Positions 1 through 9,034 of a stretch of DNA of 64,000 bases are shown here, in pieces. The stretch lies in assembly GCF_008973665.1 (NCBI RefSeq), contig NZ_WACP01000003.1, positions 386,661 through 450,660 on the forward strand, read 5' to 3'. The notes beneath the pieces were generated by a model, which saw nothing but the letters and a program-made list of their open reading frames with translations, was not told the DNA's origin and did not search any database. Made by a program: the position numbers and the translations under genes. This stretch comes from Paenibacillus tengchongensis. GTDB taxonomy: Bacteria > Bacillota > Bacilli > Paenibacillales > Paenibacillaceae. The first letter of the stretch is position 1. Each line of letters opens with the position of its first letter.

Positions 1-1
1 C

Positions 2-748
2 TACCCCGAGCTGGCGGAGGCGCTGTCGCGGCTGCCCGGCAGCTTTGTGCTGGACGGGGAAGCCGTTATTCTGGAGCCGACTTCCGGCCGTCCCAGCTTC
101 CAGCTGATGCAGAAGCGCGACAAGCTGCAGGACCCGCAGCAGATTGCGCGGGCAGCCCGGCTGCAGCCGGTGCAGTATGTGCTCTTCGATCTACTCTATG
201 AGGCCGGGCAGGATCTGCGCGGGCTGCCGTTTGCCGAGCGGAACCGCCGCCTGAATGAGCTGGCGCGGGAGTGGGGGCCGCCACTCTATCTGGCGGACAC
301 CTTCCAAGACGGCGAGGCCTTGTGGGACTGGGTGCTCCGCAACGGCTGGGAGGGTGTAATCGCCAAGCGCAGCACCAGCACTTACCGGGTAGGCAAGGAG
401 CACGCCGACTGGTTCAAGCGCAAAGCTTCTTTTCATTATGAAGCCCAGATTGTAGCGGTGCTGTATAAAGAAGGGCGACTGTCCAGCCTGGCGATGGCCA
501 GGGACGGGCGCTATTTCGGGCGCATCTCGTCGGGACTGAACGAGACCGCCAAAGCGCAGCTGGCGCAGCTCGACCAGAGCGGTGCCGCCCGGGATTATTT
601 TCCGGCCGGAGCACCGGCAGGCCTGCGGGGCAGAGGCATCCGCTGGCTGAAGCAGCCGCTGGCCGCCCAGGTCACCGGGCGGGAGATCACCGAAGCCGGA
701 CTGCTGAGACAGCCGAAGCTTCAGGAGCTGGAGGGGATAAAGTTATGA
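2..748 (+). CDS. ligD: ATP-dependent DNA ligase of the LigD end-joining type, 5' end outside the window
   Basis: This is the C-terminal 248 residues of an ATP-dependent DNA ligase. The frame is open from base 2, so the start and the lysine nucleophile motif lie outside the window. Visible motifs are LDGEAV (ligase motif III), EGVIAKR (motif IV) and WFKRK (motif V), followed by an OB-fold-like tail with GRISSGL. These ligases seal double-strand breaks with Ku in bacterial non-homologous end joining. The stop overlaps the next start as ATGA at 745-748, so the ligase and polymerase modules, fused in Bacillus subtilis LigD, are separate but translationally coupled here. The family call is firm; whether the missing part carries an extra domain cannot be seen. 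Confidence 0.9.
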   Translation, partial: YPELAEALSRLPGSFVLDGEAVILEPTSGRPSFQLMQKRDKLQDPQQIARAARLQPVQYVLFDLLYEAGQDLRGLPFAERNRRLNELAREWGPPLYLADTFQDGEALWDWVLRNGWEGVIAKRSTSTYRVGKEHADWFKRKASFHYEAQIVAVLYKEGRLSSLAMARDGRYFGRISSGLNETAKAQLAQLDQSGAARDYFPAGAPAGLRGRGIRWLKQPLAAQVTGREITEAGLLRQPKLQELEGIKL

Positions 749-1648
749 GCGCGAACGAGCTGGAGGTTGAAGGCAACCGCATCGCCGTTACCCATCCGGA
801 CAAGATGCTCTGGCCGGAGCAGGGCATCCGCAAAGCGGATTATCTCGGCAAGCTGATCGCATTGTCGCCGTACCTGCTCCCCTATTGCAGGGACCGGTAT
901 TTGACGACCATCCGTTTTCCTGTCGGGGTAGGAGAGAAGCCCTTTTAACCAGAAGAATGCGCCGGAGCCTCTCCCCGGTTTCGTCGACACCGCCGATCAT
1001 AACACCGTCCGGTATGTCCATCTCAATTCTCTTTCCACACTGCTGTGGCTGGGGAATCTCGATGCGCTGGAATTCCATCCGTCCTTTGAATATATCGGTG
1101 GAGAGGAGCCGGCGGAGTGGGTGCTGGATATTGATCCGAGCGAAGGCCGCGAACGTCAGCTAATGGAGGCGGTCTCACTGATCGGCGAGGCGCTGGAGGG
1201 CATGGGAATCCATTCCGTGCCGAAAACATCGGGTGCAACAGGGGTGCAGATCATTGTTCCGCTGAAGCCGGGTTACACTTTCCCGCAGCTGCGAAAGCTG
1301 GGTTCTTTTACAGGACACTATCTGAGCGGCAAATACCCTAAGCTCTTTACGGTAGAGCGCCGCCTCAAAGACCGGCAAGGCAGGATTTATATCGATTATG
1401 TCCAGCATGCGGTAGGCAAAAGCCTGTCCGCTCCGTATACACCGCGCGGACGCCCGGAAGCAACGGTCAGCACTCCGCTGACCTGGGAAGAAGTGCGGCA
1501 GGATGCCGACCCTAAGGCATTTCATCTGCTGAATATTGAGGAGCGTCTGCGGGAGCGGGGAGACCTGCTGGCCGCTGCGGCTCCGCAGAACCTGGATGAC
1601 GTCCTGCAGTTTATCGGCAAACGGTCGGCACATCTGGGTCTGGATTAA
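745..1648 (+). pseudogene. LigD-type polymerase domain protein, interrupted by a one-base insertion
   Basis: Reading from ATG 745 gives 67 residues of a LigD polymerase domain (HPDKMLWPE, TTIRFPVGVGEKPF) and then a TAA at 946-948. Homology continues at once in the +1 frame as QKNAPE and runs to the stop at 1646-1648. That part contains the metal-binding LDIDPSEG, the KTSGATG loop and the DYVQHAVGKSLSAPYTPRGR block. Removing one A at 947/948 restores FYQKNAPE, the usual family sequence, and gives a protein of about 300 residues. The second half lacks its own start near the break. This is either a real frameshift mutation or a sequencing error. The domain extends and fills ends during end joining, working with the ligase encoded just upstream. 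Confidence 0.85.
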
Positions 1649-1687
1649 TGAAATACTTATACTAACGATTAAGGGAGGATATCAACC

Positions 1688-1918
1688 ATGGAAGACAACC
1701 GCAAGAACAACGTTCATACGACACCGAATGCAGACGGAGGCTGGGACAATCAGCAGGGCGGCGAGACAATCAGCCATCATGATACCAAAGCAGAAGCTGA
1801 AGAACGCGCCAGAGAGGAAGCCAAAAAAGCCGAAACCGAGCTGAAAATCCATAACAAGGACGGCAAAATCTCCGACTCGGTCAGCTACGGAAATGATCCT
1901 TATCCGCCGAAGGGCTGA
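1688..1918 (+). CDS. DUF2188 small protein
   Basis: A 76-residue hydrophilic protein with no signal peptide. The pattern HTTPNADGGWDN, an SHHDTKAEAEERAREEAKK helix and the ending KIHNKDGKISDSVSYGND match the DUF2188 family, whose function is not established. A good ribosome site (AAGGGAGG, 1671-1678) lies 9 bases before the ATG. It follows the end-joining genes by 39 bases and could share their transcript. The protein is a single complete domain of normal family length. Confidence 0.8.
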   Translation: MEDNRKNNVHTTPNADGGWDNQQGGETISHHDTKAEAEERAREEAKKAETELKIHNKDGKISDSVSYGNDPYPPKG

Positions 1919-2069
1919 TCCGGGTTGCAGGAAACGAAATAAGCATCCATTCCCTGCGGCCGCACACTTGCCGGAATCCCTGTTATTTGTTTATATTAAG
2001 GAAGCGCCCAGGCTTGGACAAAGGGTATCGGACCAGGGCTGCTAAGCCTTTTGAACAGGGGGAATCCAT

Positions 2070-2447
2070 ATGATCAGGCAAATCGGACAAGTGATGCTGT
2101 ACATGGAAGATCAGGATCAGGCCGTGCGGTTCTGGCGCGACAAGGTGGGGTTTGTGGTGGTAGAGGAAGTGGACCATGGCGACGGGCTGCGCTGGATTGA
2201 GATCGCCCCGCAAGCGGGAGCGCCAACTACATTTGTGTTGCAGAATAAGGCTTGGGTAGCCCGGCATGAACCGGAGCTGAATACGGGAACACCTTCAATT
2301 ATGCTGTACTCGGACGATGTGGAGGGGTTATACCGCAGCTTTCAGGAAAAAGGCATCACCGTCGGGGAAATGGTGGAGATGGGCGGGGGCAAGGTCTTTA
2401 ACTTTGCCGATGACGAGAACAACTATTTTGCAGTCATGCAGCATTAA
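2070..2447 (+). CDS. VOC (glyoxalase/bleomycin-resistance fold) family protein
   Basis: A 125-residue protein with the paired beta-alpha-beta-beta-beta modules of the vicinal oxygen chelate fold. It opens with IGQVMLYMEDQDQAVRFWRDKVGF, a typical first module, and ends with GKVFNFADDENNYFAVMQ, typical of the second. Such proteins bind a metal and act as lyases, dioxygenases or drug-binding proteins; the substrate cannot be read from the sequence. The ribosome site AGGGGGA precedes ATG 2070. A clear terminator follows the stop, so it is probably a single-gene unit. Confidence 0.85.
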   Translation: MIRQIGQVMLYMEDQDQAVRFWRDKVGFVVVEEVDHGDGLRWIEIAPQAGAPTTFVLQNKAWVARHEPELNTGTPSIMLYSDDVEGLYRSFQEKGITVGEMVEMGGGKVFNFADDENNYFAVMQH

Positions 2448-2466
2448 ACGTAATGAATTAAATCAA

Positions 2467-2496
2467 GGCACCTCCATCGCGCATGGAGGTGCCTTT
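2467..2496 (+). terminator. Intrinsic terminator after the VOC gene
   Basis: GGCACCTCCAT pairs with ATGGAGGTGCC around a 5-base loop and is followed by TTT. It lies 20 bases after the stop at 2447. The T run is short, so termination may be incomplete. Confidence 0.75.
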
Positions 2497-2600
2497 AGGT
2501 TTAGAACACTTTTATGGAGCGCTGTCTGCCCGTTTTCATCTGGCTTTCAGGTAGGCTGTTTATAATACAACCATCCTATCAGCTGCAAAGGAGTCGTTTC

Positions 2601-4175
2601 ATGACCAAAAGATTTCAACAGTCCCTGTACCTCCTGCTGGCCCTGTTCATGGCGCTATTCATCGTGTCCGCGTTCTGGGTCCGGGCCAAATACATTTATT
2701 CCGTATATGGCGATACACCTGTGCTGGAGCGTCAGCAGACCGGTCTGCTGCTATTGTGGGCAATCATCGCTATGGCTGCCAGCTGCGGGCTGTACCGTCT
2801 GGGCAGGATGCTGGCAAAGTTCAGCCCCAAGATCATCATCCCGGTTATCCTGCTTAGTTCGCTGGCGGTTCAGATTGCCGTTATATTTGCTTTTCCGCGT
2901 CTGCCTACCGATGATTCCCAAACGGTGCTTAACCTGGCGCTGGATATGCTCTACCGGAATGATTATTCCTCCTTCCAGACAGGAGGGTATCTGCATATGT
3001 TTCCGTTCAATTTCTCGACGGTGCTGTATTTGAAGACACTGCTGCAGATTTTTCCGGACAACTATGTGGTTCTGAAACTATTCAATATGCTCTTTATGCT
3101 TGTGACTACGCTCATAATCTACTTGCTTTACGGGGAAATAAGCGGCAAGACGGGGGAGCGGAATTACGGTGTGCTGCTGCTCGCGGCGTTTTACGTCCCC
3201 GCTGTCCTGATGAGCAATTTTATTTATAATGACATCATTGCCACCGCCTGTCTGACTTCGGCGCTTTATTTCGCCGTCAGGTTCATGAACCGGCCGTCGC
3301 TGAAATTCATTCTGGCAAGTGCCGTCCTTCTTGCGCTGGGCAACGCCTTCCGCAGTATCGGAGCCATCTTCCTGATTGCGATCGTTCTCTGCCTGCTGCT
3401 GAGACTGCATTCCACCGGTTTAAAGAAGACATTGATTGCACTCGGCATTATCTCGATACTCTTCAATGTTCCCGGCTGGACACAGAATGCCGTGCTGCAG
3501 GCAACCGGTGCCGTGGACGAATCGGTCAACGCCAATTCTGCACCGGTATATATGTGGCTGAATATGGGTGTCAACCAGGAGACCTTCGGATTCTGGGATA
3601 ACCGGGCGAGCTATAATATTTATCAGCGGGAAGCTGGCTACAACAAAGAAGTCAGCGCTGAATTGTTCAAAGATAATATCCGCAGCACGCTCACGGAGAC
3701 GGGCGGGGCCGAACTGGTGAGAAACTATTATAAAAAGCTCATCTGGACCTGGACGGAAGGGACTTACCAGATGGAGCGCTATGGAATCGGCAACGACGGT
3801 TCAGCCGGCTCGGGCCGGGGCGCCGGCATGCTGTTGGACCGTTACAGCTATACCACCTACGCAACAGATGCCTTCGCTGGAGGTTCGCTCTATAGAACAG
3901 GCTTGATCTGGTTCGCCTATACCTTGAATCTGCTGATGTACGCCGGCGTTCTGTTCCGGTTGATCAGCAGCCTGAGGGCCGGCAGAACTGCCGAAATCCC
4001 GTTGGTGCTGGTGATCCTTGGCTTCGTGGCCTTCTATCTTCTCTGGGAGATTAAATCGCGTTATCTGTTCCCGGTTTATCCGCTGCTGATTGTGCTATCC
4101 TGTATGGGCTTCAAAGACTTGTACCACTACATGATTCCACGTATGATGAGGGGGACCCAGCATGCGCATTCGTAA
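2601..4175 (+). CDS. Multi-pass membrane glycosyltransferase, GT39/ArnT-like
   Basis: A 524-residue protein with about ten or more hydrophobic segments spread over its whole length. The first large outside loop has FPRLPTDDSQT, an acidic pair in the position used by polyprenyl-phosphate-dependent transferases (GT39, GT83). A hydrophilic region follows at about residues 310-420. Such enzymes move a sugar from a lipid carrier to protein or cell-wall polymer on the outer face of the membrane. The start at 2601 is chosen because AAAGGAG (2588-2594) sits correctly before it and the signal-anchor-like helix begins right after; the frame is open upstream to 2514 without a ribosome site. Its last 14 bases overlap the following lipoprotein gene, suggesting a joint role. 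Donor and acceptor are unknown. Confidence 0.7.
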   Translation: MTKRFQQSLYLLLALFMALFIVSAFWVRAKYIYSVYGDTPVLERQQTGLLLLWAIIAMAASCGLYRLGRMLAKFSPKIIIPVILLSSLAVQIAVIFAFPRLPTDDSQTVLNLALDMLYRNDYSSFQTGGYLHMFPFNFSTVLYLKTLLQIFPDNYVVLKLFNMLFMLVTTLIIYLLYGEISGKTGERNYGVLLLAAFYVPAVLMSNFIYNDIIATACLTSALYFAVRFMNRPSLKFILASAVLLALGNAFRSIGAIFLIAIVLCLLLRLHSTGLKKTLIALGIISILFNVPGWTQNAVLQATGAVDESVNANSAPVYMWLNMGVNQETFGFWDNRASYNIYQREAGYNKEVSAELFKDNIRSTLTETGGAELVRNYYKKLIWTWTEGTYQMERYGIGNDGSAGSGRGAGMLLDRYSYTTYATDAFAGGSLYRTGLIWFAYTLNLLMYAGVLFRLISSLRAGRTAEIPLVLVILGFVAFYLLWEIKSRYLFPVYPLLIVLSCMGFKDLYHYMIPRMMRGTQHAHS

Positions 4176-4416
4176 GCCGCTTCGGCTAATCATGACGGCG
4201 CTGCTCGCTTCGGCGCTCTTAACGTCCTGTGAGGCCATCACCGCCCAGCATATTGACAGCTCCGGATCAGGGTCGCAGTACGGCAGCCAGCCGGGCATTG
4301 GCGGAGGCCGCGTTCGCGGAGGAGCCGGCCAGGGCATGGACGGAGCATGGCAAGGAAACGGCAGCAGACCGGAATTCGGCGGCCGGCAGGGAGCAGGCAG
4401 CACGCCGGATAACTGA
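4162..4416 (+). CDS. Small glycine-rich lipoprotein
   Basis: An 84-residue protein with a classic lipoprotein signal: positive RIRKPLR, hydrophobic core, then lipobox LLTSC with the lipidated cysteine near residue 23. The mature part is rich in Gly, Ser, Gln and Arg, has no recognisable domain and is probably disordered. It overlaps the end of the membrane transferase gene by 14 bases, so the two are likely made together. No function can be assigned. Confidence 0.65.
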   Translation: MRIRKPLRLIMTALLASALLTSCEAITAQHIDSSGSGSQYGSQPGIGGGRVRGGAGQGMDGAWQGNGSRPEFGGRQGAGSTPDN

Positions 4417-4430
4417 TGAGGAGGTTTTCT

Positions 4431-4901
4431 GTGGAAAGAGGAAATGCAGTTCTGTTTGAGCAGTTGACTGCGTATCGCAGCGAGCTGCTTGGCGTTGTGG
4501 CGGATATTTCGGATGCTGAGGCGGAGATTATACCTTCCGGTTTTAACAACAATATCCGCTGGAATCTGGGGCATCTGTACACCGATCAGTTTCTTTGGCT
4601 GCAGGCGCTGACCGGAGAGCGGCAGCCCATCCCCCCGGAGTATATGAAGTGGTTCGGGTATGGCACGAATCCGGCAGATTTTGCGGAGCTTACCCCCTCG
4701 ATGGCTGAGCTTAAGACCCTGCTCCGGCAGCAGCCGCCGGCTATCCGACAAATGTATGGTGAACGGATGGAGGAGGTGTTCCCTGAAACGGAAATGGGGA
4801 TGTTCACGGTCAGCCAGGTGCTGGTCAGAACGATTTTTCATGAGGGGCTGCATCTCAGCGCCATTCTGGCCATAAAGCGGCACCTAAGAATTTTGCAATA
4901 A
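4431..4901 (+). CDS. DinB-like four-helix metal-binding protein
   Basis: A 156-residue DinB/YfiT-like protein. A histidine in NLGHLYTD and two in FHEGLHLSAI fit the three-histidine metal site of this four-helix fold. Many members are thiol-dependent transferases or of unknown role; the substrate is not evident. GTG 4431 is preferred as start because GAGGAGG (4418-4424) is 6 bases upstream; an in-frame ATG at 4416 would lie within or before that ribosome site. It follows the lipoprotein gene closely and ends in a bidirectional terminator. Confidence 0.8.
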   Translation: MERGNAVLFEQLTAYRSELLGVVADISDAEAEIIPSGFNNNIRWNLGHLYTDQFLWLQALTGERQPIPPEYMKWFGYGTNPADFAELTPSMAELKTLLRQQPPAIRQMYGERMEEVFPETEMGMFTVSQVLVRTIFHEGLHLSAILAIKRHLRILQ

Positions 4902-4946
4902 AAGAGCAGCGGCACCCTCCTCTAGGGAAGGGCCGCTGCTCTTTTT
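4902..4946. terminator. Bidirectional terminator between the DinB and CGTase genes
   Basis: AAGAGCAGCGGC at 4902-4913 pairs with GCCGCTGCTCTT at 4932-4943. The stem has A-rich sequence on one side and a T run on the other, so it can stop transcription from both converging genes. Confidence 0.85.
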
Positions 4947-4957
4947 ACATAATTGCC

Positions 4958-7102
4958 CTAGTTCTGCCAGTCAACCGTTACCGAGCCTACGCCGCTGGAA
5001 GGGGCGGTGTACGTATGGTTGTTGCCGCCCTCCCAGGTCACGCTGCTGCCGTTCACCTTCAGGAACTTGAACTGCAGGGAAGCGCCCGCCGGAACGCTGA
5101 CATCGAAATACCAGGTCGGATAAGCAGCTTCCACCACATTATACAGCGGGCCTAAGGCCGAAGCAGGCGTCCAGGAGCCAAGCTCGGCGACGTTGCCGGT
5201 CAGATAGACATTGGTGCCGAGTGCCGTAGTGGCATTGTTCACTTTAAAGCGTACCGTAACCTGCTCCGCAGTCAGCACCTTAAAGTTACTGAAGCTGTTG
5301 CTGGTGACATTGGCCGCTGTCTTGACAGAGACGGCCGTGTTGCCGGCTGCAACAGACGGGATCTTCACCTTGATCTGGCTGTCCTCCCAGCTCACAATAT
5401 TCGAGCCGGAGACCGCCGTCGTGCCGAAATATACGGTTCCCGCACCGGTGCCGAAGCCGCGCCCGTCAATGGTAACGGTGTTGCCCGGCTTGCCCATCGT
5501 CGGCCCGACATTGGCAAGCGTAGGGGTTGTCTCTGCTGCGGTATACTGCCAGACCGCCGTTCCCCCGGCGGCCAGGGTGAAATTCGTTACCGCTCCGGTA
5601 GAGCTTGCGGTAATGGAATTGCCGCCCAGCAGGCCGCCGAGCACATCCGTATAGGTTCCGGCTGGAAGCGAAGAGAGCAGGCCGGTAATCGGATAGGACA
5701 GCGATGGGTTACGGTTAATGGCGACGAGAGCGACATTTTTGCCGAATTTGCGTTCAAAGATGAACACATCATCGTTCACCCAGCGCTGTGTCGTCGAGCC
5801 GTAAGCGATGGCCGGATTAGATTTACGCAGCGGTGCCAGCGCCTGGATCAGCTTATAAGCATTGGTATTGGTATTAAAGCCTGTCATCATCGCCCGGTTG
5901 TTCGGATCGCCGACGCCGGTCATATACTGCTCGGTACCGTAATAGATTGCAGGTACGCCACGTGAGGTCAGGGTAAGCGCCAAAGCTTGCTCTGTCGGGC
6001 GCGTGCTGGCCCCGGCCACCTGGAACCGGTCCATATCGTGGTTATCGATGAAGGTGACCATGTTATTGAGGTAGTTATAGCTGGATGCTGTAGAGGACAG
6101 GATGGTGTTGAGGTCGACCATGGTTTCGGTCTTGTCTTTGAACACTTCGCGGACTTCCTGCGCATAAGCGAAGTCCAGCAGGTGCATCCCGCTGTTGTTG
6201 GCGAACTTGATATTCTCGCTGCTGATCTCATCAACTCCGAGAAACCACTCCCCAAATGTAAAGACCGGATTGGCACTGCTGTAAATAGAGGACACGTAGC
6301 TCTTCTGCCAGCCTTCAGGCATATGCTTCACCGCGTCGAACCGGATGCCGTCCACGCCCATGTTAAGCCACAGCTGAATGGCTTCTTTGAAGTAGGTGTC
6401 AATGGCGGTGTTGTTTTGGTTGATATCCGCAAGGTCGTAGAGGTTACGGTAAATACCGTCTTCAATCGTGGAGAAATCCGTGCCGCCGTTATGGTGGAAC
6501 AGATTGTTCGGATCACTGCCGTACTTGGCGAGCAGAGTGCCGTTGTTGTATAGCGCACCGTTCTCGGCAAAGCTGGCATCCGTGGAGGAAGCCGGGCTGG
6601 TATGATTGGGTGCAAAATCAATGATAACTTTAATGTTGTTGGCATGTGCCGTTGTGATCAGGTTCTGGAAGTCGCTGAAGCTGCCGAAAGCGGCGTTCGT
6701 CTTCTTGAAGTCGCGAGCCCAGTAGCCGTGGTAGGCGGCGTTATTCACACCCGAATAGTTAATGACCGAGGTGATATTCTCCACCGGCTGGGAAATCCAG
6801 ATGGCCGTAACCCCCATACCGGTTAAATAGCCGTCATTGATTTTGTTGATAATGCCCTGCCAGTCTCCGCCAAAATACAGCTTCAGATTCGATTTGTTCG
6901 CGCTGAAGGCGGCGCCGGCCGGGTTGTTGGCGGTATTGCCGTCGACAAAGCGGTCGGTGACAATCTGATAAATTACATCGGTGCTGTAATTCAGTTTGTT
7001 GCTTACACTGGTATCCGGGGCTGCCGAGGCGGGCATGGCCATGCCGAGCACCAGACTGAACGAAAGAGCTGTGGTGGTAAGTAGTTTACTGTAAGGTCTC
7101 AT
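4958..7102 (-). CDS. cgt: Cyclodextrin glucanotransferase, secreted (GH13)
   Basis: This 714-residue enzyme converts starch into cyclodextrins by intramolecular transglycosylation outside the cell. A signal peptide ends at about ASA-A (residues 25-28). The mature numbering then matches family numbering: His in APNH (140), Phe in GGTDF (183), Tyr in NLYDLAD (195, the aromatic residue that marks cyclodextrin-forming enzymes rather than amylases), nucleophile Asp and KH in FDAVKH (229, 232-233), acid/base Glu in FTFGEWF, and Asp in FIDNHD. After the A/B/C domains come an IPT/TIG D domain ([19 protein letters not shown]) and a C-terminal CBM20 starch-binding domain ([17 protein letters not shown], VTWEGGNNH). 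Start 7102 has the ribosome site AAAGGAG; the frame continues upstream to 7270 but without signal sequence. No cyclodextrin uptake or cyclodextrinase gene is adjacent. Confidence 0.95.
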   Translation of the reverse strand: MRPYSKLLTTTALSFSLVLGMAMPASAAPDTSVSNKLNYSTDVIYQIVTDRFVDGNTANNPAGAAFSANKSNLKLYFGGDWQGIINKINDGYLTGMGVTAIWISQPVENITSVINYSGVNNAAYHGYWARDFKKTNAAFGSFSDFQNLITTAHANNIKVIIDFAPNHTSPASSTDASFAENGALYNNGTLLAKYGSDPNNLFHHNGGTDFSTIEDGIYRNLYDLADINQNNTAIDTYFKEAIQLWLNMGVDGIRFDAVKHMPEGWQKSYVSSIYSSANPVFTFGEWFLGVDEISSENIKFANNSGMHLLDFAYAQEVREVFKDKTETMVDLNTILSSTASSYNYLNNMVTFIDNHDMDRFQVAGASTRPTEQALALTLTSRGVPAIYYGTEQYMTGVGDPNNRAMMTGFNTNTNAYKLIQALAPLRKSNPAIAYGSTTQRWVNDDVFIFERKFGKNVALVAINRNPSLSYPITGLLSSLPAGTYTDVLGGLLGGNSITASSTGAVTNFTLAAGGTAVWQYTAAETTPTLANVGPTMGKPGNTVTIDGRGFGTGAGTVYFGTTAVSGSNIVSWEDSQIKVKIPSVAAGNTAVSVKTAANVTSNSFSNFKVLTAEQVTVRFKVNNATTALGTNVYLTGNVAELGSWTPASALGPLYNVVEAAYPTWYFDVSVPAGASLQFKFLKVNGSSVTWEGGNNHTYTAPSSGVGSVTVDWQN

Positions 7103-7207
7103 GAGGCTTCTCCTTTCAAAATATACTGCAATCATTGCTCCGTTGCTGTCTTGCCCGGCCGTAAGCGGCTGCGCAACCGCCTGGTCGTCCGGGCAATCAG
7201 ATCTTAG

Positions 7208-7220
7208 GCAAAACGTTTGC
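7208..7220. promoter_or_regulatory. LacI/CcpA-type operator candidate in the CGTase leader
   Basis: The core AAACGTTT (7211-7218) is an 8-base perfect palindrome within GCAAAACGTTTGC. This is the typical core of LacI-family operators, including CcpA cre sites. It lies about 30 bases downstream of the inferred CGTase transcription start. A maltose-type LacI repressor is equally possible. Confidence 0.45.
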
Positions 7221-7233
7221 ACAAAAGGGAATG

Positions 7234-7247
7234 AGAAACCGGTTTCT
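7234..7247. promoter_or_regulatory. Palindromic operator (cre-like) at the CGTase transcription start
   Basis: AGAAACCGGTTTCT is a perfect 14-base palindrome. It fits the cre consensus TGWAANCGNTNWCA at 12 of 14 positions, failing only at the two outer bases. It sits at the inferred +1 of the minus-strand promoter, where repressor binding would block transcription. A LacI-family repressor, either CcpA or a maltose regulator, is the likely ligand. Confidence 0.55.
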
Positions 7248-7252
7248 TCACC

Positions 7253-7281
7253 AAAATACCACTCTGACATCTGAGAGTCAA
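7253..7281 (-). promoter_or_regulatory. SigA-type promoter of the CGTase gene
   Basis: On the minus strand TTGACT (7281-7276) is followed after exactly 17 bases by TATTTT (7258-7253), preceded by TGG as an extended -10. This gives a leader of about 144 bases. Promoter parts are read directly; activity is inferred. Confidence 0.65.
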
Positions 7282-7411
7282 TATATAAAATGGTATAAAA
7301 TAGATTTTATGATAGAAAAAAGGTTATTACCTCGCGTACTTCTCAAGCATTGTATAACGAACAAATGTTTGCTAAGATAAAGGAATAATATGGTTGTTGG
7401 AGAGTGATCCA

Positions 7412-7921
7412 GTGGACATTGCTTCAGAATTATTGGAGAGTTTACTCGTGAAATTCCGCTCCGAACGGAAATGGACGCTGCAGGCGCTGGCACAATTAAG
7501 CGGCGAAGATATCGTATGGGCAGCCAATGTTGACTGCAACAGCATAGCGAATCTGGTTGCACATATCCGAGGAGCGGTACATTCACGGATTGAGACCGTC
7601 ATGTTTCAAGTTCCCGACACAAGAGACCGGGACAAGGAATTTGAACGCGGACTGATGATGACGAAAGAAGAGGCAATGCGCCTGACCGCTGAAGCTTTCG
7701 ATATTATGATCCAGTATCTCGAATCCCTCGGATCAGATCCGGAATTGTGGCTGTCGAAGCCCTATCTTAATTTGCCGCCGCTGACCTACAGCCAGGTGGT
7801 TAATGAAGCCACTGCATTAAATATGGTCATGGCCATGTTCAGGGAAATGCACTATCACACCGGACAGATCATCCACATTGCCAAAGAGCGTGTCGGGGCA
7901 TTGGTGTGGAATTATGACTGA
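7412..7921 (+). CDS. DUF1572-type DinB-like protein
   Basis: A 169-residue protein with the four-helix DinB-like pattern of the DUF1572 group: LLVKFRSERKWTLQALAQL, a histidine in LVAHIRGAVHSRI and the closing helix MHYHTGQIIHIAK, which supplies histidines for a metal site. The biochemical role is not established for the family. GTG 7412 is chosen as start because GGAGAG ends 7 bases upstream; an in-frame TTG at 7394 has no ribosome site. It is divergent from the CGTase gene and shares its control region. Confidence 0.75.
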   Translation: MDIASELLESLLVKFRSERKWTLQALAQLSGEDIVWAANVDCNSIANLVAHIRGAVHSRIETVMFQVPDTRDRDKEFERGLMMTKEEAMRLTAEAFDIMIQYLESLGSDPELWLSKPYLNLPPLTYSQVVNEATALNMVMAMFREMHYHTGQIIHIAKERVGALVWNYD

Positions 7922-8033
7922 TATACATGGAAGGAGGACAGGAATGATCCCTCCGGAATGTGTGACAGCGAAGTATATTCCAAATTAGCTCTTCTTGCTG
8001 GTTATATCATGATCACGATACGGAGGACTGTAC

Positions 8034-8969
8034 ATGAAAGCGGAGATACTGGACAAAGCCTTGCTGTCACTTTGCATTAAGCCTGCTGACTGCAAGCTGA
8101 TCGGAGGCTACAGCGGCAATGTATTTGAAATTGACGGTGAGGCCGGTTCCATCCTCAAGATTATAGACAAGACAGCAGCAAGCGAAGCGGGCTTGCTCGC
8201 GGAGGTGGAATGGCAGCATTTTTTGCATGGTCAGGGGGTTAAGGTTGCCAGGCCACTGCGCATCAGCGGGAATGATTTTATCAGGCACATTGACAGTAAC
8301 TATTGCTGCGTAATGTACGAGAAGATAAACGGGCGAACGGTAAGCCCTTCGGATCAGAGCGTCTGGAACTCAGATCTGTTCATGCATTGGGGAGAAGCGA
8401 TGGGGCAAATCCATGCGGCTGCGGCCCGGTATGGGATACGTGACGGCTTGCTTCAATGGAATGAGAATAAGGTGCTGCGTCAGCTGGACTCCGTGCAATG
8501 GAACCCGGGAATCCGCAGGAGATGGGACCATTACCTACAGGAACTTAACGAGCTTCCGCGGCGAGAGGGATGGTATGGGCTAATTCACGGTGATCTTCAC
8601 TCCGGAAATTTGCTAGTGCATGAACAATCCCTGTATATTCTGGATTTTGGCGACTGCGAGTATCATTGGTTTGCTTATGATATTGCTACTGCTGTTTATC
8701 ATGCAGTTCAGACCGCCGTGCCCGGAGCCAGAACGTCTTTAGCTTCTGAGTTCTGTAACGCATTCATAAAAGGGTACTTGCTGAGGAATCCCAATGCCCC
8801 ATCCTTACAGGAGATCAGGTATTTCATTGAATACAGACATTTGTTCTCATTTACATATCATTGGTTATACGCCGATAAAAGCAGCTTAACACCGGGCCAA
8901 TTGCAATACTTGCAGCAAATGGAACAATCACTGGCAGACGGCACGCCATTTCTGGATAACTTCGGCTGA
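8034..8969 (+). CDS. Aminoglycoside phosphotransferase (APH/choline kinase-like) family kinase
   Basis: A 311-residue small-molecule kinase-like protein. It has a glycine-rich start (GGYSGNVFEI), an invariant-lysine region (ILKIIDKT), the catalytic loop LIHGDLHSGNLLV with the Asp and Asn of Brenner's motif, and the metal-binding ILDFGDCEYHW. The family phosphorylates aminoglycosides, choline, homoserine or methylthioribose; sequence alone does not give the substrate, and resistance should not be assumed. CGGAGG precedes ATG 8034 well. It ends in a terminator shared with hmp. Confidence 0.85.
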   Translation: MKAEILDKALLSLCIKPADCKLIGGYSGNVFEIDGEAGSILKIIDKTAASEAGLLAEVEWQHFLHGQGVKVARPLRISGNDFIRHIDSNYCCVMYEKINGRTVSPSDQSVWNSDLFMHWGEAMGQIHAAAARYGIRDGLLQWNENKVLRQLDSVQWNPGIRRRWDHYLQELNELPRREGWYGLIHGDLHSGNLLVHEQSLYILDFGDCEYHWFAYDIATAVYHAVQTAVPGARTSLASEFCNAFIKGYLLRNPNAPSLQEIRYFIEYRHLFSFTYHWLYADKSSLTPGQLQYLQQMEQSLADGTPFLDNFG

Positions 8970-8975
8970 GCATAC

Positions 8976-9029
8976 AAAGAAGCAGCGCAGCATTTCTCCG
9001 GCAACCGGTAAAATGCGACGCTGCTCTTT
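8976..9029. terminator. Bidirectional terminator between the APH-family gene and hmp
   Basis: AAGAAGCAGCG near 8978-8988 pairs with CGACGCTGCTCTTTC near 9016-9030 around a GC-rich loop. Both converging genes end next to it. Confidence 0.7.
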
Positions 9030-9034
9030 CTGCA

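Noticed and set aside
946..948. Programmed frameshift in the polymerase-domain gene
   Set aside because: The site lacks a slippery sequence with an upstream stimulator, and a single inserted A explains the break fully.
4958..7102. Ordinary alpha-amylase or maltogenic amylase
   Set aside because: The aromatic residue at position 195 and the full A-E domain plan with D domain and CBM20 favour a cyclodextrin glucanotransferase.
8034..8969. Antibiotic-resistance aminoglycoside kinase
   Set aside because: The fold is shared by many metabolic kinases and nothing marks an aminoglycoside-specific subfamily or a mobile element nearby.
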